7,100 nt of DNA. It comes from Gammaproteobacteria bacterium. GTDB lineage: Bacteria; Pseudomonadota; Gammaproteobacteria; QNFN01. The DNA is taken from contig QNFN01000095.1 of NCBI GenBank assembly GCA_003645555.1, positions 1-7,100 of the forward strand, read 5' to 3'. The position numbers were made by a program, and so were the translations under genes. The notes under the pieces were generated by a model. That model ran no database searches. It was not told the origin of the DNA and saw nothing but the letters and a program-made list of their open reading frames with translations. This document shows, one piece after another, positions 1 to 6,812 of this stretch; the first letter of the stretch is position 1, and every line of letters begins with the position of its first letter.

Positions 1-880
1 CTTCGGTGTCGCCAATAAAAATGCGCCCTCCGGCCACATCAAGGCCACTGCTGGACGAGAATTCACGTGACCAGATGAGGGTCCCCGACTGGCGTGCTAT
101 GGACGCCACCCGCCCTTGGTAAGCCACGGCATACACGGTATCCCCGCGCACCACAGGCGCGGCGTCGAGATCCACCATGCGATCGAGTTCACTGCGTCCG
201 CGGGGAGTCGCGATACCGATCTCCCAGATCTGGCGACCATCCTGAAGGGCGAATGCCGCGAGTTTGCCGCTGGAAAACCCACTGATGACCAGGTCACCAT
301 CTACCTGTGGCGGGCTGGTGCCACGCAACGACAGTGCCGGCACGCTGCTGTCGTAGTACCAGAGGCGTTGACCACTGTCAGCGTCGAGAGCCGCGAGCCG
401 ACCATCAGCCGTCTGAACCATCACCACGGCCACCCCGACCCCGGGCCGGGAAAGCATTTCGCTCGAAACGCGTGTGCGCCAAAGTTCCCGACCGTCATCA
501 GCCGCCAAGGCAGCGACCTGGGCATCGGCCGTCCCCACCACCACACGCCCGGCACCGACGCCCGGACCGCCGCTGATCGGCAGTTCGGTCTGTACTCGCC
601 AGATGTTCTTGCCGTCAGCGAGAGTGAATGCCGAGACGACCCCCTCGTGGTCGGCACAATAGATGCGCTCCCCATCAATCGTCAGCGACAGCGCCAGCGC
701 GGCCTCACCGGCACCGGCGCCGCAATCGGCCGCCCACAGGCGGGCTACCGGCAATGTGGCCTCGAACTCGGTCAACTCGGCGGGTTGCGGCCCCACGTCG
801 TCATCTTCACCGATCCCGAGAAACCCTCCGCAACCGCCAGTGACCAGCGCTGCCAGGAGCAGGCTCAGCCAGCGGCTCAT
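1..880 (-). CDS. bamB: Outer-membrane protein assembly factor BamB, 3'-truncated by window edge
   Basis: BamB is the beta-propeller lipoprotein of the BAM complex; it binds BamA on the periplasmic side of the outer membrane and aids beta-barrel insertion. The visible 293 codons begin with a signal peptide and a lipobox-like VTGGC with predicted lipidated C17, followed by a flexible acidic tail (GEDDD). PQQ-type propeller blades follow, marked by [D/S]G...W motifs with tryptophans at 94, 134, 174, 219 and 270. Residues L183, L185 and R186 (in LSLRG) and D237 and D239 (in RMVDLDAAPVV) align at a constant offset of 9 with E. coli L192, L194, R195, D246 and D248, known to matter for BamA binding. 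E. coli BamB has 392 residues, so roughly 100 are missing beyond position 1. ATG 880-878 overlaps the yfgM TGA, with GGGGAGA at 894-888. Confidence 0.95.
   Translation of the reverse strand, partial: MSRWLSLLLAALVTGGCGGFLGIGEDDDVGPQPAELTEFEATLPVARLWAADCGAGAGEAALALSLTIDGERIYCADHEGVVSAFTLADGKNIWRVQTELPISGGPGVGAGRVVVGTADAQVAALAADDGRELWRTRVSSEMLSRPGVGVAVVMVQTADGRLAALDADSGQRLWYYDSSVPALSLRGTSPPQVDGDLVISGFSSGKLAAFALQDGRQIWEIGIATPRGRSELDRMVDLDAAPVVRGDTVYAVAYQGRVASIARQSGTLIWSREFSSSSGLDVAGGRIFIGDTE
877..880 (-). other. ATGA start/stop overlap, yfgM-bamB
   Basis: The bamB ATG (880-878) and the yfgM TGA (879-877) share two bases. With GGAG 8 nt upstream inside yfgM, this layout favours reinitiation by ribosomes that have just finished yfgM. 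Coupling itself is inference. Confidence 0.9.
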
Positions 881-1521
881 CGCCCTGTCTCCCCAGCCAG
901 TTCGAGACCAAGGTCGTCAAGCTTCATCTGCACAATGGCGCGGTTCTCGCTGCCGGTGGCCAATGCCTCCCGGTAGGCCGTACGTGCCGCTTCGGCCTGC
1001 CCTTGATCACGCAGGAGATCACCACGGATCTCCGCCACCTGGGCCTTGAACAGTTCGCCAGGCAGAGAATCGAGCTGGCCCTGGGCGGCAGGGATATCGC
1101 CTTGATCGATCAGCACCCGCGCCAGACGCAGTCGTGCGACCGCAACCACCTCTTCCTGCCCGGCTTGCGCAACGACCCATTCAAGCGAGGTCTGCGCCGC
1201 CTGCGTGTCGCCAGCATCGAGCCGTGCCCGGGCCTCGGCCAGGGTCGCCAGCGCCGCGTAGGGGGTGCTGCCGTACTCGTCGCGCAAGCGGGCGCTTTCG
1301 GTGATGACCGTGGCCGGCTGTGCGCGTTCCAGTGCCACCAGGACACCGGCGTGCAGGTCGGCAGCCACCTCGGCCTGGGCCGTGACGTGGCCCAGCCAGC
1401 CCCGATAGCCGAACAGGCCTCCGAGGCCGACGACCACGCCAATGATCAGTGCCTTGCCGTTCTCATTCCACCACTTGCGCAGTGCCTCGATCTGTTCCTG
1501 TTCCGTTTCGTAGCCGTCCAA
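877..1521 (-). CDS. yfgM: YfgM-family ancillary SecYEG translocon protein (TPR, membrane-anchored)
   Basis: In E. coli, YfgM is an inner-membrane protein with a periplasmic TPR domain that associates with SecYEG and the chaperone PpiD and takes part in handing over exported proteins. This 214-residue protein (E. coli 206) begins MDGYETEQEQIEALRKWWNE, matching the short acidic cytoplasmic N-terminus of YfgM. One membrane helix follows (about 24-42, LIIGVVVGLGGLFGYRGW), then an Ala-rich helical periplasmic region of TPR-like repeats (about 48-205), with SARLRDEYGSTPYAALATL (76-94) near the N-terminal repeat. The start is TTG (1521-1519). An in-frame TAA (1539-1537) lies six codons upstream with no ATG, GTG or TTG between, and a strong GGAGG (1531-1527) is 5 nt away. 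The stop overlaps the bamB start as ATGA. The role here is inferred from family and context. Confidence 0.93.
   Translation of the reverse strand: MDGYETEQEQIEALRKWWNENGKALIIGVVVGLGGLFGYRGWLGHVTAQAEVAADLHAGVLVALERAQPATVITESARLRDEYGSTPYAALATLAEARARLDAGDTQAAQTSLEWVVAQAGQEEVVAVARLRLARVLIDQGDIPAAQGQLDSLPGELFKAQVAEIRGDLLRDQGQAEAARTAYREALATGSENRAIVQMKLDDLGLELAGETGR
888..894 (-). promoter_or_regulatory. Shine-Dalgarno of bamB
   Basis: The minus strand reads GGGGAGA here, inside the end of yfgM. Its GGAG core ends 8 nt before the bamB ATG. It supports ATG 880 as the start of bamB. Confidence 0.7.
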
Positions 1522-1524
1522 GAT

Positions 1525-1531
1525 CCCCTCC
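1525..1531 (-). promoter_or_regulatory. Strong Shine-Dalgarno deciding the TTG start of yfgM
   Basis: The minus strand reads GGAGGGG, with the GGAGG core 5 nt before TTG 1521. Together with the in-frame TAA at 1539-1537 it fixes the TTG as the only usable standard start. It occupies most of the 20-nt hisS-yfgM gap. Confidence 0.85.
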
Positions 1532-1541
1532 GTCCGTTATC

Positions 1542-2834
1542 TCAATCAGATCGCAGATCGAGTAATGACCGCAGCCGTGCAGCCAGTTGGTCGATCGCGA
1601 CATTGGTCTGTTCCCCGCCCCCACGCAGCGGCTTGATCGCCGCTTCACCGCGCGCCCACTCCGCGTCGCCGAGTACGAGTGCAATCTCGGCTCCGCTACG
1701 GTCAGCACGCTTGAACTGGCTTTTCAGGCTACCGCCTCCACAGTGGAGCGACAAGCGCAGCCCGGCAATCTCATCACGCAGCCGCTCACTCAGCACCAGG
1801 GCCTCGACCTCGAGTGCCGCATTGCCGACCACCACGTAGACCTGGGCCGAAGACGTGCCACGGCTGTCTGCCTCATCTGCAGCCAGCAACTCGACCAGTC
1901 GTTCGAGCCCCATTGCAAAGCCAACTGCGGCGGTCGGGCGTCCGCCAAGTTGCTCGACCAGGGCATCGTAACGGCCCCCCGCGCAGACGGTGCCCTGCGC
2001 CCCGAGCCGGTCGGTCACCCACTCGAAGACCGTGCGCCCGTAGTAATCGAGGCCACGCACCAGGCGCGGGTTGATCACGTACTCGACCCCGGCCGCATCG
2101 AGCCGTGCACACAGGCCATCGAAATGGGCGCGTGACGCCTGACCGAGGTGCTCAAGCAGGGCCGGTGCCGCTGATAGCAGTGGCTCCATCTCCGGATTCT
2201 TGCTGTCGAGGATACGTAGCGGGTTGCTCTCCAGCCGACGGTGACTGTCTTCGTCGAGCTGCCCGGCATGGGCATTGAAGTAGTCGACCAGACGCTCGCG
2301 ATAGGCCGCGCGCTCCTCACTGTCACCGAGGCTGTTGAGCTGCAACTCGACCTGTCCGGCAAGACCAAGGCGTTGCCACAGGCGGCGGCTGACCAGGATC
2401 ACCTCGGCATCGATATCCGGGCCGTCCATGCCGTAGGCCTCGAGCCCGACCTGGTGGAACTGACGATAACGGCCCTTCTGCGGCCGCTCGTAACGGAACA
2501 TCGCTCCGCGATACCAAAGCCGCTGCACCTGGTTGTACAACAGGCCGTGTTCAATGCAGGCGCGGACGCAGCCCGCGGTCCCTTCCGGCCGCAATGTCAG
2601 GTTGTCGCCGTTACGGTCGGCGAACGTATACATCTCTTTTTCGACGATGTCGGTGACTTCGCCGATGGAGCGGGAAAAGAGCTCGGTCTTCTCCAACAAC
2701 GGCAGGCGGATCTCACGATAGCCGTAGGCATCGATCACTTCGGCGACAACCGCCTCGAGGTGCTGCCAGGCGGCACTCTCCTGCGGCAGAATGTCGCGCA
2801 TACCGCGGATCGCTTTCACCCCGGTGGTCTTCAC
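1542..2834 (-). CDS. hisS: Histidyl-tRNA synthetase (class II)
   Basis: HisRS charges tRNA-His with histidine in the cytosol. The 430-residue protein is close to the 424 of E. coli and has all the class II parts: the N-terminal [10 protein letters not shown] (8-17), motif 1 (about 40-65), LRPEGTAG (81-88), motif 2 with [16 protein letters not shown] (113-128), the histidine-specific loops RLVRGLDYY (257-265) and CAGGRYD (284-290), motif 3 [10 protein letters not shown] (304-313), and a C-terminal anticodon-binding domain (about 331-425, with [13 protein letters not shown]). The start is GTG (2834-2832). An in-frame TAG stands only one codon upstream, and GGGAG lies at 2848-2844, 9 nt away. 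A second GTG at codon 6 has no Shine-Dalgarno. The gene sits between ispG and the yfgM-like gene, the usual gammaproteobacterial order. No internal gene, frameshift or missing catalytic motif is seen. Confidence 0.98.
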   Translation of the reverse strand: MKTTGVKAIRGMRDILPQESAAWQHLEAVVAEVIDAYGYREIRLPLLEKTELFSRSIGEVTDIVEKEMYTFADRNGDNLTLRPEGTAGCVRACIEHGLLYNQVQRLWYRGAMFRYERPQKGRYRQFHQVGLEAYGMDGPDIDAEVILVSRRLWQRLGLAGQVELQLNSLGDSEERAAYRERLVDYFNAHAGQLDEDSHRRLESNPLRILDSKNPEMEPLLSAAPALLEHLGQASRAHFDGLCARLDAAGVEYVINPRLVRGLDYYGRTVFEWVTDRLGAQGTVCAGGRYDALVEQLGGRPTAAVGFAMGLERLVELLAADEADSRGTSSAQVYVVVGNAALEVEALVLSERLRDEIAGLRLSLHCGGGSLKSQFKRADRSGAEIALVLGDAEWARGEAAIKPLRGGGEQTNVAIDQLAARLRSLLDLRSD

Positions 2835-2873
2835 CGGCTACGACTCCCGGCGCCGCCTGCCGTATGCAACGAC
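2835..2873 (-). other. ispG-hisS intergenic spacer, 39 nt
   Basis: This is the longest gap in the window. It holds the hisS Shine-Dalgarno and an 8-bp palindrome (CGGCGCCG), but no T-run that would make a Rho-independent terminator and no convincing -35/-10 pair. It looks like an ordinary intra-operon spacer. Confidence 0.7.
2844..2848 (-). promoter_or_regulatory. Shine-Dalgarno of hisS (GTG start)
   Basis: The minus strand reads GGGAG, 9 nt upstream of GTG 2834. The alternative GTG five codons later has no such element, which decides the start call. Confidence 0.7.
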
Positions 2874-3962
2874 TCAGTCCTCATTACGCCGACTAGCGAG
2901 GATGTCGCGTACCTGGCGTTCGAGAGTATCGAGCAGCGTGGCATCGTCAACCTTGCCTGCCGGAGCCCCGTTCAGGTAGAGCAGGTTCGGTTCACCGCCG
3001 GTGACCCCGACCTGGGCCATCTTGGCCTCACCAGGCCCGTTGACGACACAACCGATGATGGCCAGGTCCAGGCTGTCGGTAACGTCGCTGAGGCGTTCCT
3101 CGAGAGCGTTGACCGTGGCGATGACATCGAACTTCTGCCGCGAACAGGTTGGACAGGCGATGATATTGACCCCGCGGGTGCGCAGGTGGAGGCTTTTGAG
3201 GATGTCGAATCCGACCCGCACTTCCTCGACCGGGTCGGCCGCCAGCGAGACCCGCAGCGTGTCGCCAATACCTTCCATCAACAGCGTGCCCAGACCAACC
3301 GCCGACTTGACCGTACCTGAACGCAGCCCACCGGCTTCGGTGATGCCGAGATGCAGCGGAGCATCGACCTGTCCGGCTACACCACGATAGGCCGCGATCG
3401 CCATCTGCACGTCGGAGGCCTTCAGGCTGACCTTGTACTCCTGGAAATCGAGTCGGTCGAGCAACCCGATCTGCTGCAGCGCCGATTCGACGAGGGCCTC
3501 GGCGGTCGGCTCGCGATACTTCTCCAACAGCGCCTTGTCGAGCGAACCGGCATTGACGCCGATACGAATCGGGATGCCGTGGTCACGGGCGCTCGCCACC
3601 ACCTCGCGGACCCGCTGCTCACGCCCAATATTGCCTGGATTGATACGCAGGCAATCGGCACCGAGTTCGGCGACACGCAACGCGATCCGGTAATCAAAAT
3701 GGATGTCGGCGACCAGTGGCACATCGACCTGCTGACGAATGCTGCCGAACGCGACAGCCGCCTCGAGCGTCGGCACCGAAACCCGGACAATGTCGGCACC
3801 GGCCTGTTGCAATGCCTCGATCTGGGCGACTGTCGCCGCGATGTCGCAGGTCTCGGTGTTGGTCATGCTCTGCACCGAAATCGGCGCATCGCCTCCAACA
3901 GGGACGTCGCCGACCATCAGCCGGCGCGAACGGCGACGCTCAGGAGCAGTGTGAAAGCGCAT
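2874..3962 (-). CDS. ispG: 4-hydroxy-3-methylbut-2-en-1-yl diphosphate synthase (flavodoxin/ferredoxin)
   Basis: IspG (GcpE) is a cytosolic [4Fe-4S] enzyme. It reductively opens the ring of 2-C-methyl-D-erythritol 2,4-cyclodiphosphate to give HMBPP, the second-last step of the MEP route to isoprenoids such as the undecaprenyl carrier and quinones. The 362 residues show the N-terminal TIM-barrel motifs [10 protein letters not shown] (27-36), [15 protein letters not shown] (81-95), [10 protein letters not shown] (104-113) and [12 protein letters not shown] (130-141). The C-terminal cluster domain carries ACPTCSR and [11 protein letters not shown]. The ligands C270, C273, C305 and E312 have the same numbers as in E. 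coli IspG, so the protein looks intact. ATG 3962 is the only ATG, GTG or TTG between the in-frame rodZ stop and the gene, which fixes the start. No Shine-Dalgarno is visible in the 27 nt before it, so initiation may depend on upstream translation. hisS follows after 39 nt. Confidence 0.97.
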   Translation of the reverse strand: MRFHTAPERRRSRRLMVGDVPVGGDAPISVQSMTNTETCDIAATVAQIEALQQAGADIVRVSVPTLEAAVAFGSIRQQVDVPLVADIHFDYRIALRVAELGADCLRINPGNIGREQRVREVVASARDHGIPIRIGVNAGSLDKALLEKYREPTAEALVESALQQIGLLDRLDFQEYKVSLKASDVQMAIAAYRGVAGQVDAPLHLGITEAGGLRSGTVKSAVGLGTLLMEGIGDTLRVSLAADPVEEVRVGFDILKSLHLRTRGVNIIACPTCSRQKFDVIATVNALEERLSDVTDSLDLAIIGCVVNGPGEAKMAQVGVTGGEPNLLYLNGAPAGKVDDATLLDTLERQVRDILASRRNED

Positions 3963-3989
3963 CGGGATCTGTACGGACTGTGCTGACCG
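3963..3989 (-). other. rodZ-ispG intergenic spacer, 27 nt, no visible Shine-Dalgarno
   Basis: On the minus strand this spacer contains no GGAG, GAGG or AGGA. It is open in the shared rodZ/ispG frame apart from the rodZ TGA, so the nine codons between the two genes are sense codons. How ispG is initiated is unclear from sequence; translational coupling is the simplest guess. Confidence 0.65.
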
Positions 3990-4952
3990 TCAAGGATTAC
4001 GGGTGACGATGTCGCCATCCTCGTCGTCGAGGACAAATCGGGCGATACCCTTGCGTTCGTACGCGGCGTGGTCGACGGAACGACCGTTGAGTTCGACCGC
4101 CACTGCCCTGGCCTTGCCGAGGAGCACCAGGAACGGCCCTTCGCCGGTCACTTCGCGGGTGGTGCCACCACGCAGCATGTCGAACACCAGCCGTGTGCCG
4201 TCAGTATCGACGACCTCTACCCAGACGTCATTGCTGAGTCGCAGCTTGAGGCGATGGCCGGTGGGTGCGGGTGGCGGCGCAGGTTCTACAGGGACCACCT
4301 CCTCTACTACCGACGCGGGATTGCTTGCCGTGTCAGAGTCTTCCGCCACGGAAGATCCAGCACTCGGCCCGGACCCGACCAGCGCAGGATCACTGGCATT
4401 GGGCATGACATCAGGTACCGGTTCGGGTACGGGCATCATCGGCGCTAAAACGGGCGTTGCGGGAACCGGGGCCAGTGTCGACTCGCCGATCCGCGTCAGG
4501 TCACCGATCTCCAGCCGTCCTCCCTGGGCCCACCATAAGGAGGCGAGGCCGGCGCCGACGACAAGCAGAACCACAACAATCGTGCGCAGCGACAGGCCAC
4601 GGCGGATACGTGGCGTGGCGGCGGCCGGGCGTGGCCTGAGTTCCAGTGGCACTTCGGGCGCGCGCACCTGTTCATACTGTTTGATCAGCTCATCACTATT
4701 CAGGCCAACCAGGCGTGCAAAATTCATGATGTAACCACGCACGAAAACCGGAGCCGGCAACTCATCGGTGGCATCACGCTCAAGGGCCTGCACGACACCG
4801 AGGGTCAGGTTGAGGCTGGCAGCGACCTCTTCCACGGTCATGTTGGCGGCCACACGCGCCTTGCCCAAGCGACTTCCAGGGCCGGGCTGTGGGGCCAGGA
4901 CCTCCTTCTCCCGCCCGCTTTCGGTACCGTTATCAGGGCCGTCTATCATCAT
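3990..4952 (-). CDS. rodZ: Cytoskeleton/cell-shape protein RodZ
   Basis: RodZ is a bitopic inner-membrane protein that binds MreB and links it to the peptidoglycan elongation machinery. The 320 residues fall into the full RodZ plan: a cytoplasmic helix-turn-helix domain (about 27-92, including GSRLGKAR, SLNLTLGVVQALE and VFVRGYIMNFARLVGL), a basic stop-transfer region (RPRPAAATPRIRRG), one membrane helix (about 122-142, TIVVVLLVVGAGLASLWW), a low-complexity periplasmic linker rich in Pro, Ala, Val and Ser (about 155-230), and a C-terminal beta domain of the DUF4115 type (about 233-312). E. coli RodZ is 337 residues. Two ATG codons stand in tandem at 4952-4950 and 4949-4947. GGAG (4958-4955) is only 2 nt from the first but 5 nt from the second, so the second may be the real start. 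The first overlaps the pilF stop as ATGA. The gene ends 27 nt before ispG, in the same reading frame. Confidence 0.95.
   Translation of the reverse strand: MMIDGPDNGTESGREKEVLAPQPGPGSRLGKARVAANMTVEEVAASLNLTLGVVQALERDATDELPAPVFVRGYIMNFARLVGLNSDELIKQYEQVRAPEVPLELRPRPAAATPRIRRGLSLRTIVVVLLVVGAGLASLWWAQGGRLEIGDLTRIGESTLAPVPATPVLAPMMPVPEPVPDVMPNASDPALVGSGPSAGSSVAEDSDTASNPASVVEEVVPVEPAPPPAPTGHRLKLRLSNDVWVEVVDTDGTRLVFDMLRGGTTREVTGEGPFLVLLGKARAVAVELNGRSVDHAAYERKGIARFVLDDEDGDIVTRNP
4949..4952 (-). other. ATGA start/stop overlap, pilF-rodZ
   Basis: The first rodZ ATG (4952-4950) overlaps the pilF TGA (4951-4949). A second ATG follows directly (4949-4947), so the true rodZ start may lie just past the overlap. 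Confidence 0.85.
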
Positions 4953-5725
4953 CTCTCCGATGTCAGCAGCAGTTTTGTTTCCGGTGATGTCGGGAACAGT
5001 TCACGCAACTTCAACGCATAGGAATCGGCCGCACCACGGTCGCCAAGTTCGCGTTCCACCTGGACCCCGAGCCAGAGCACGGACGGGGTCGGGCGAATAC
5101 GCGCGGTCAATCGCTGCAAGTACGCCCGGGCCTGGAGTGCATTGCCAGTGTCCCAGCTTAACTTGGCCATCTGCATCAGTGCGGGCGGGAAATTTGGCGA
5201 CTTACCGAGCGCCAGGCGAAAATAGTGCTCGGCCAGATCCTGTTCGCCATCGCGCAGCGCACACAGACCGAGATTGGTGTAGGTGTTCTGCGGCGTCTGG
5301 TAGAGCGGATTGGCCAACGCGAGCTCGAAAGCGGCGGTCGCTTCATCGTAACGCTCCAGGGTGCAGAGGAAACGGCCGTAATTGTTGGCGGCGTCGGAAC
5401 CCCGTGGCGCGAGTTCGATGGCCCGCTTGAAATGGGCCTCGGCCTGACTGTTCTCACCGAGTCGTTCGTAAAGCACGGCGATGCCGCTGTGCGCCAGCGG
5501 TGAGTCCGGGTCATGGATCAGTGCCCGCTGCAGGTGCTCCATCGCCTGGTCATTCTGATTCGCCTTCATGTACTCAATGCCGAGCAGCGCATTGGGTTCG
5601 GCCGCCGCCTTGATTGGAACGACATCGGCATTCTCGTAGCTGGTGTCGGCACTCTTTGATCCACCCATGGCGCTGCAGCCAGCGAGTGCGGCAACAAGCA
5701 GTAGCCATGCCATGCGCATGTTCAT
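4949..5725 (-). CDS. pilF: Type IV pilus biogenesis TPR lipoprotein PilF/PilW (pilotin)
   Basis: This is a 258-residue outer-membrane lipoprotein of the PilF (Pseudomonas) / PilW (Neisseria) family. In those species it brings the secretin PilQ to the outer membrane and helps it multimerise, and is needed for type IV pili. A signal peptide (Met-Arg, then a hydrophobic stretch to residue 14) ends in a clean LAGC lipobox with lipidated C17. About six TPR-like helical pairs follow, roughly at 44-73, 78-107, 112-142, 147-179, 180-213 and 214-247. They include the family segment NNYGRFLC (114-121). C121 and C155, in neighbouring repeats, could form a disulfide (inference). The ATG start has GGAG 8 nt upstream (5737-5734). 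It overlaps the rlmN stop as ATGA, and its own stop overlaps the rodZ start. This rlmN-pilF-rodZ position is typical of gammaproteobacteria. No other pilus gene is in the window, so a working pilus is assumed. Confidence 0.93.
   Translation of the reverse strand: MNMRMAWLLLVAALAGCSAMGGSKSADTSYENADVVPIKAAAEPNALLGIEYMKANQNDQAMEHLQRALIHDPDSPLAHSGIAVLYERLGENSQAEAHFKRAIELAPRGSDAANNYGRFLCTLERYDEATAAFELALANPLYQTPQNTYTNLGLCALRDGEQDLAEHYFRLALGKSPNFPPALMQMAKLSWDTGNALQARAYLQRLTARIRPTPSVLWLGVQVERELGDRGAADSYALKLRELFPTSPETKLLLTSER
4955..4958 (-). promoter_or_regulatory. Shine-Dalgarno of rodZ
   Basis: GGAG on the minus strand, 2 nt from the first ATG and 5 nt from the second. The spacing favours the second ATG, which would make RodZ 319 residues. 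Confidence 0.65.
5722..5725 (-). other. ATGA start/stop overlap, rlmN-pilF
   Basis: The pilF ATG (5725-5723) and the rlmN TGA (5724-5722) share two bases. This is the first of three identical overlaps in the gene cluster. Confidence 0.9.
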
Positions 5726-6810
5726 TTCCGAATCTCCACGTGGCGGTCACGTCGGCGCTTCGACTGCACCTTGCCGACCAGCTGACCACAGGCGGCATCG
5801 ATATCTTCACCACGAGTCTTGCGCGTGATGGTGACCAACCCATGGGCCTGCAGCACCGCACGGAAGGCATCAACGGTGGCATCGTCCGGACGACGGTAAT
5901 GGATGCCATCGACCGGGTTGTACGGGATCAGGTTGACTTTGGCCGGTACACCACGCAGCACCCGGGCCAACTCGCGCGCCTGCTCGGGCAGATCGTTGAC
6001 CCCGGCCAGCAGCACGTACTCGAAGGTAACGACACGATAACGGTCGGCACCAATATAACGCTTCGCCGCAGCCACCACCTCGCGTAACGGATACTTGCGG
6101 TTGATCGGCACCAACTCACTGCGCAGGGAGTCGGTCGGGGCGTGAATGGAGACCGCCAGGCTGATGTCGCTGACCGCGGCCAGCCGGTCCATTGCCGGCA
6201 CGATACCCGAGGTGCTGAGTGTCACCCGACGCTTGGACAGGCCGAAAGCGAGATCGTCCGTCATCAGGTTGGTCGCTTGCACCACGGCCTGGAAGTTGAG
6301 CAGCGGCTCACCCATGCCCATCAGCACGACGTTGGTCACCTGCTGCCCGGTACTTTCAGCATCGAGTGCCGCGCGCGCCAGCCAGAGCTGGGCGACGATT
6401 TCACCGGCGGTCAGGTTGCGACTGAAACCCTGGCGCGCGGTGGCGCAGAAGCTGCAGTCGATCGGGCAGCCGACCTGTGACGAGACACAGAGCGTGCCCC
6501 GCTCGCCGTCCGGAATGAACACCGTCTCGACGCAGTTGCCATCAGCCAGCTCGTACAGCCACTTGCGAGTGCCGTCCCGCGAACGCTGATCGCTGGCAAC
6601 CGATGGCAGGTCGACGCACACACGCTCACTGAGCCAGGCACGGAATTCCTTGCTCAAATCGGTCATCGCCGCATAATCGATGACCTGGCGATGGTAGACC
6701 CACTTCATCAGCTGGGTCGCACGAAACGGCTTGTCGCCGCGTGCGGCCAGCAACTCGAGCAACGCCTCGCGGTCGAGATCGAGCAGGTTGAAAGTGGCCT
6801 GATGGTCCAA
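5722..6810 (-). CDS. rlmN: Dual-specificity 23S rRNA/tRNA adenine-C2 methyltransferase RlmN
   Basis: RlmN is a cytosolic radical-SAM enzyme. In characterised members it makes m2A2503 in 23S rRNA and m2A37 in some tRNAs, supporting decoding fidelity. The 362-residue protein has an N-terminal NLLDLDREALLELL segment, the radical-SAM cluster motif CxxxCxxC at C115, C119 and C122, the SAM-binding GMGEPL (165-170), and a C-terminal DIDAACGQL segment. Its C341 aligns with the methyl-carrying C355 of E. coli, and C108 aligns with E. coli C118, the other catalytic cysteine. The end is rich in Arg and Lys (about 347-362). The start is TTG at 6810-6808, 2 nt after the ndk stop. The next in-frame TTG is codon 17 and the first ATG is codon 35; both would remove the conserved N-terminus. 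No strong Shine-Dalgarno is visible, so translation may depend on ribosomes finishing ndk. Its TGA stop overlaps the pilF ATG. Confidence 0.97.
   Translation of the reverse strand: MDHQATFNLLDLDREALLELLAARGDKPFRATQLMKWVYHRQVIDYAAMTDLSKEFRAWLSERVCVDLPSVASDQRSRDGTRKWLYELADGNCVETVFIPDGERGTLCVSSQVGCPIDCSFCATARQGFSRNLTAGEIVAQLWLARAALDAESTGQQVTNVVLMGMGEPLLNFQAVVQATNLMTDDLAFGLSKRRVTLSTSGIVPAMDRLAAVSDISLAVSIHAPTDSLRSELVPINRKYPLREVVAAAKRYIGADRYRVVTFEYVLLAGVNDLPEQARELARVLRGVPAKVNLIPYNPVDGIHYRRPDDATVDAFRAVLQAHGLVTITRKTRGEDIDAACGQLVGKVQSKRRRDRHVEIRK
5734..5737 (-). promoter_or_regulatory. Shine-Dalgarno of pilF
   Basis: GGAG on the minus strand, 8 nt before ATG 5725, inside the end of rlmN. It selects the first of three closely spaced in-frame ATGs (codons 1, 3 and 5). 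Confidence 0.7.
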
Positions 6811-6812
6811 GG

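Noticed and set aside
116..976. Plus-strand open frame of 286 codons
   Set aside because: It is antisense and in register with bamB, which is firmly identified by conserved residues. No family motif or Shine-Dalgarno supports it.
1003..1839. Plus-strand open frame of 278 codons
   Set aside because: It is antisense and in register with the yfgM-like gene, then runs on into the opposite strand of hisS. The composition is that of a shadow frame.
2835..2873. Possible terminator or promoter between ispG and hisS
   Set aside because: There is a short GC palindrome but no following T-run, and no credible -35/-10 pair. The spacer is explained by the hisS ribosome-binding site.
6..3269. Twelve-base match GTGTCGCCAATA at about 6-17 and 3258-3269
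   Set aside because: Both copies encode the short peptide IGDT in reverse orientation within bamB and ispG. The match is coding coincidence, not a repeat element.
2241..3320. Plus-strand open frame of 359 codons across the hisS-ispG junction
   Set aside because: It is exactly antisense and in codon register with both hisS and ispG, which share a frame. In this GC-rich DNA the codons that would make antisense stops (TTA, CTA, TCA) are rare in the sense genes, so long open frames appear on the opposite strand. Its product has no recognisable motif.
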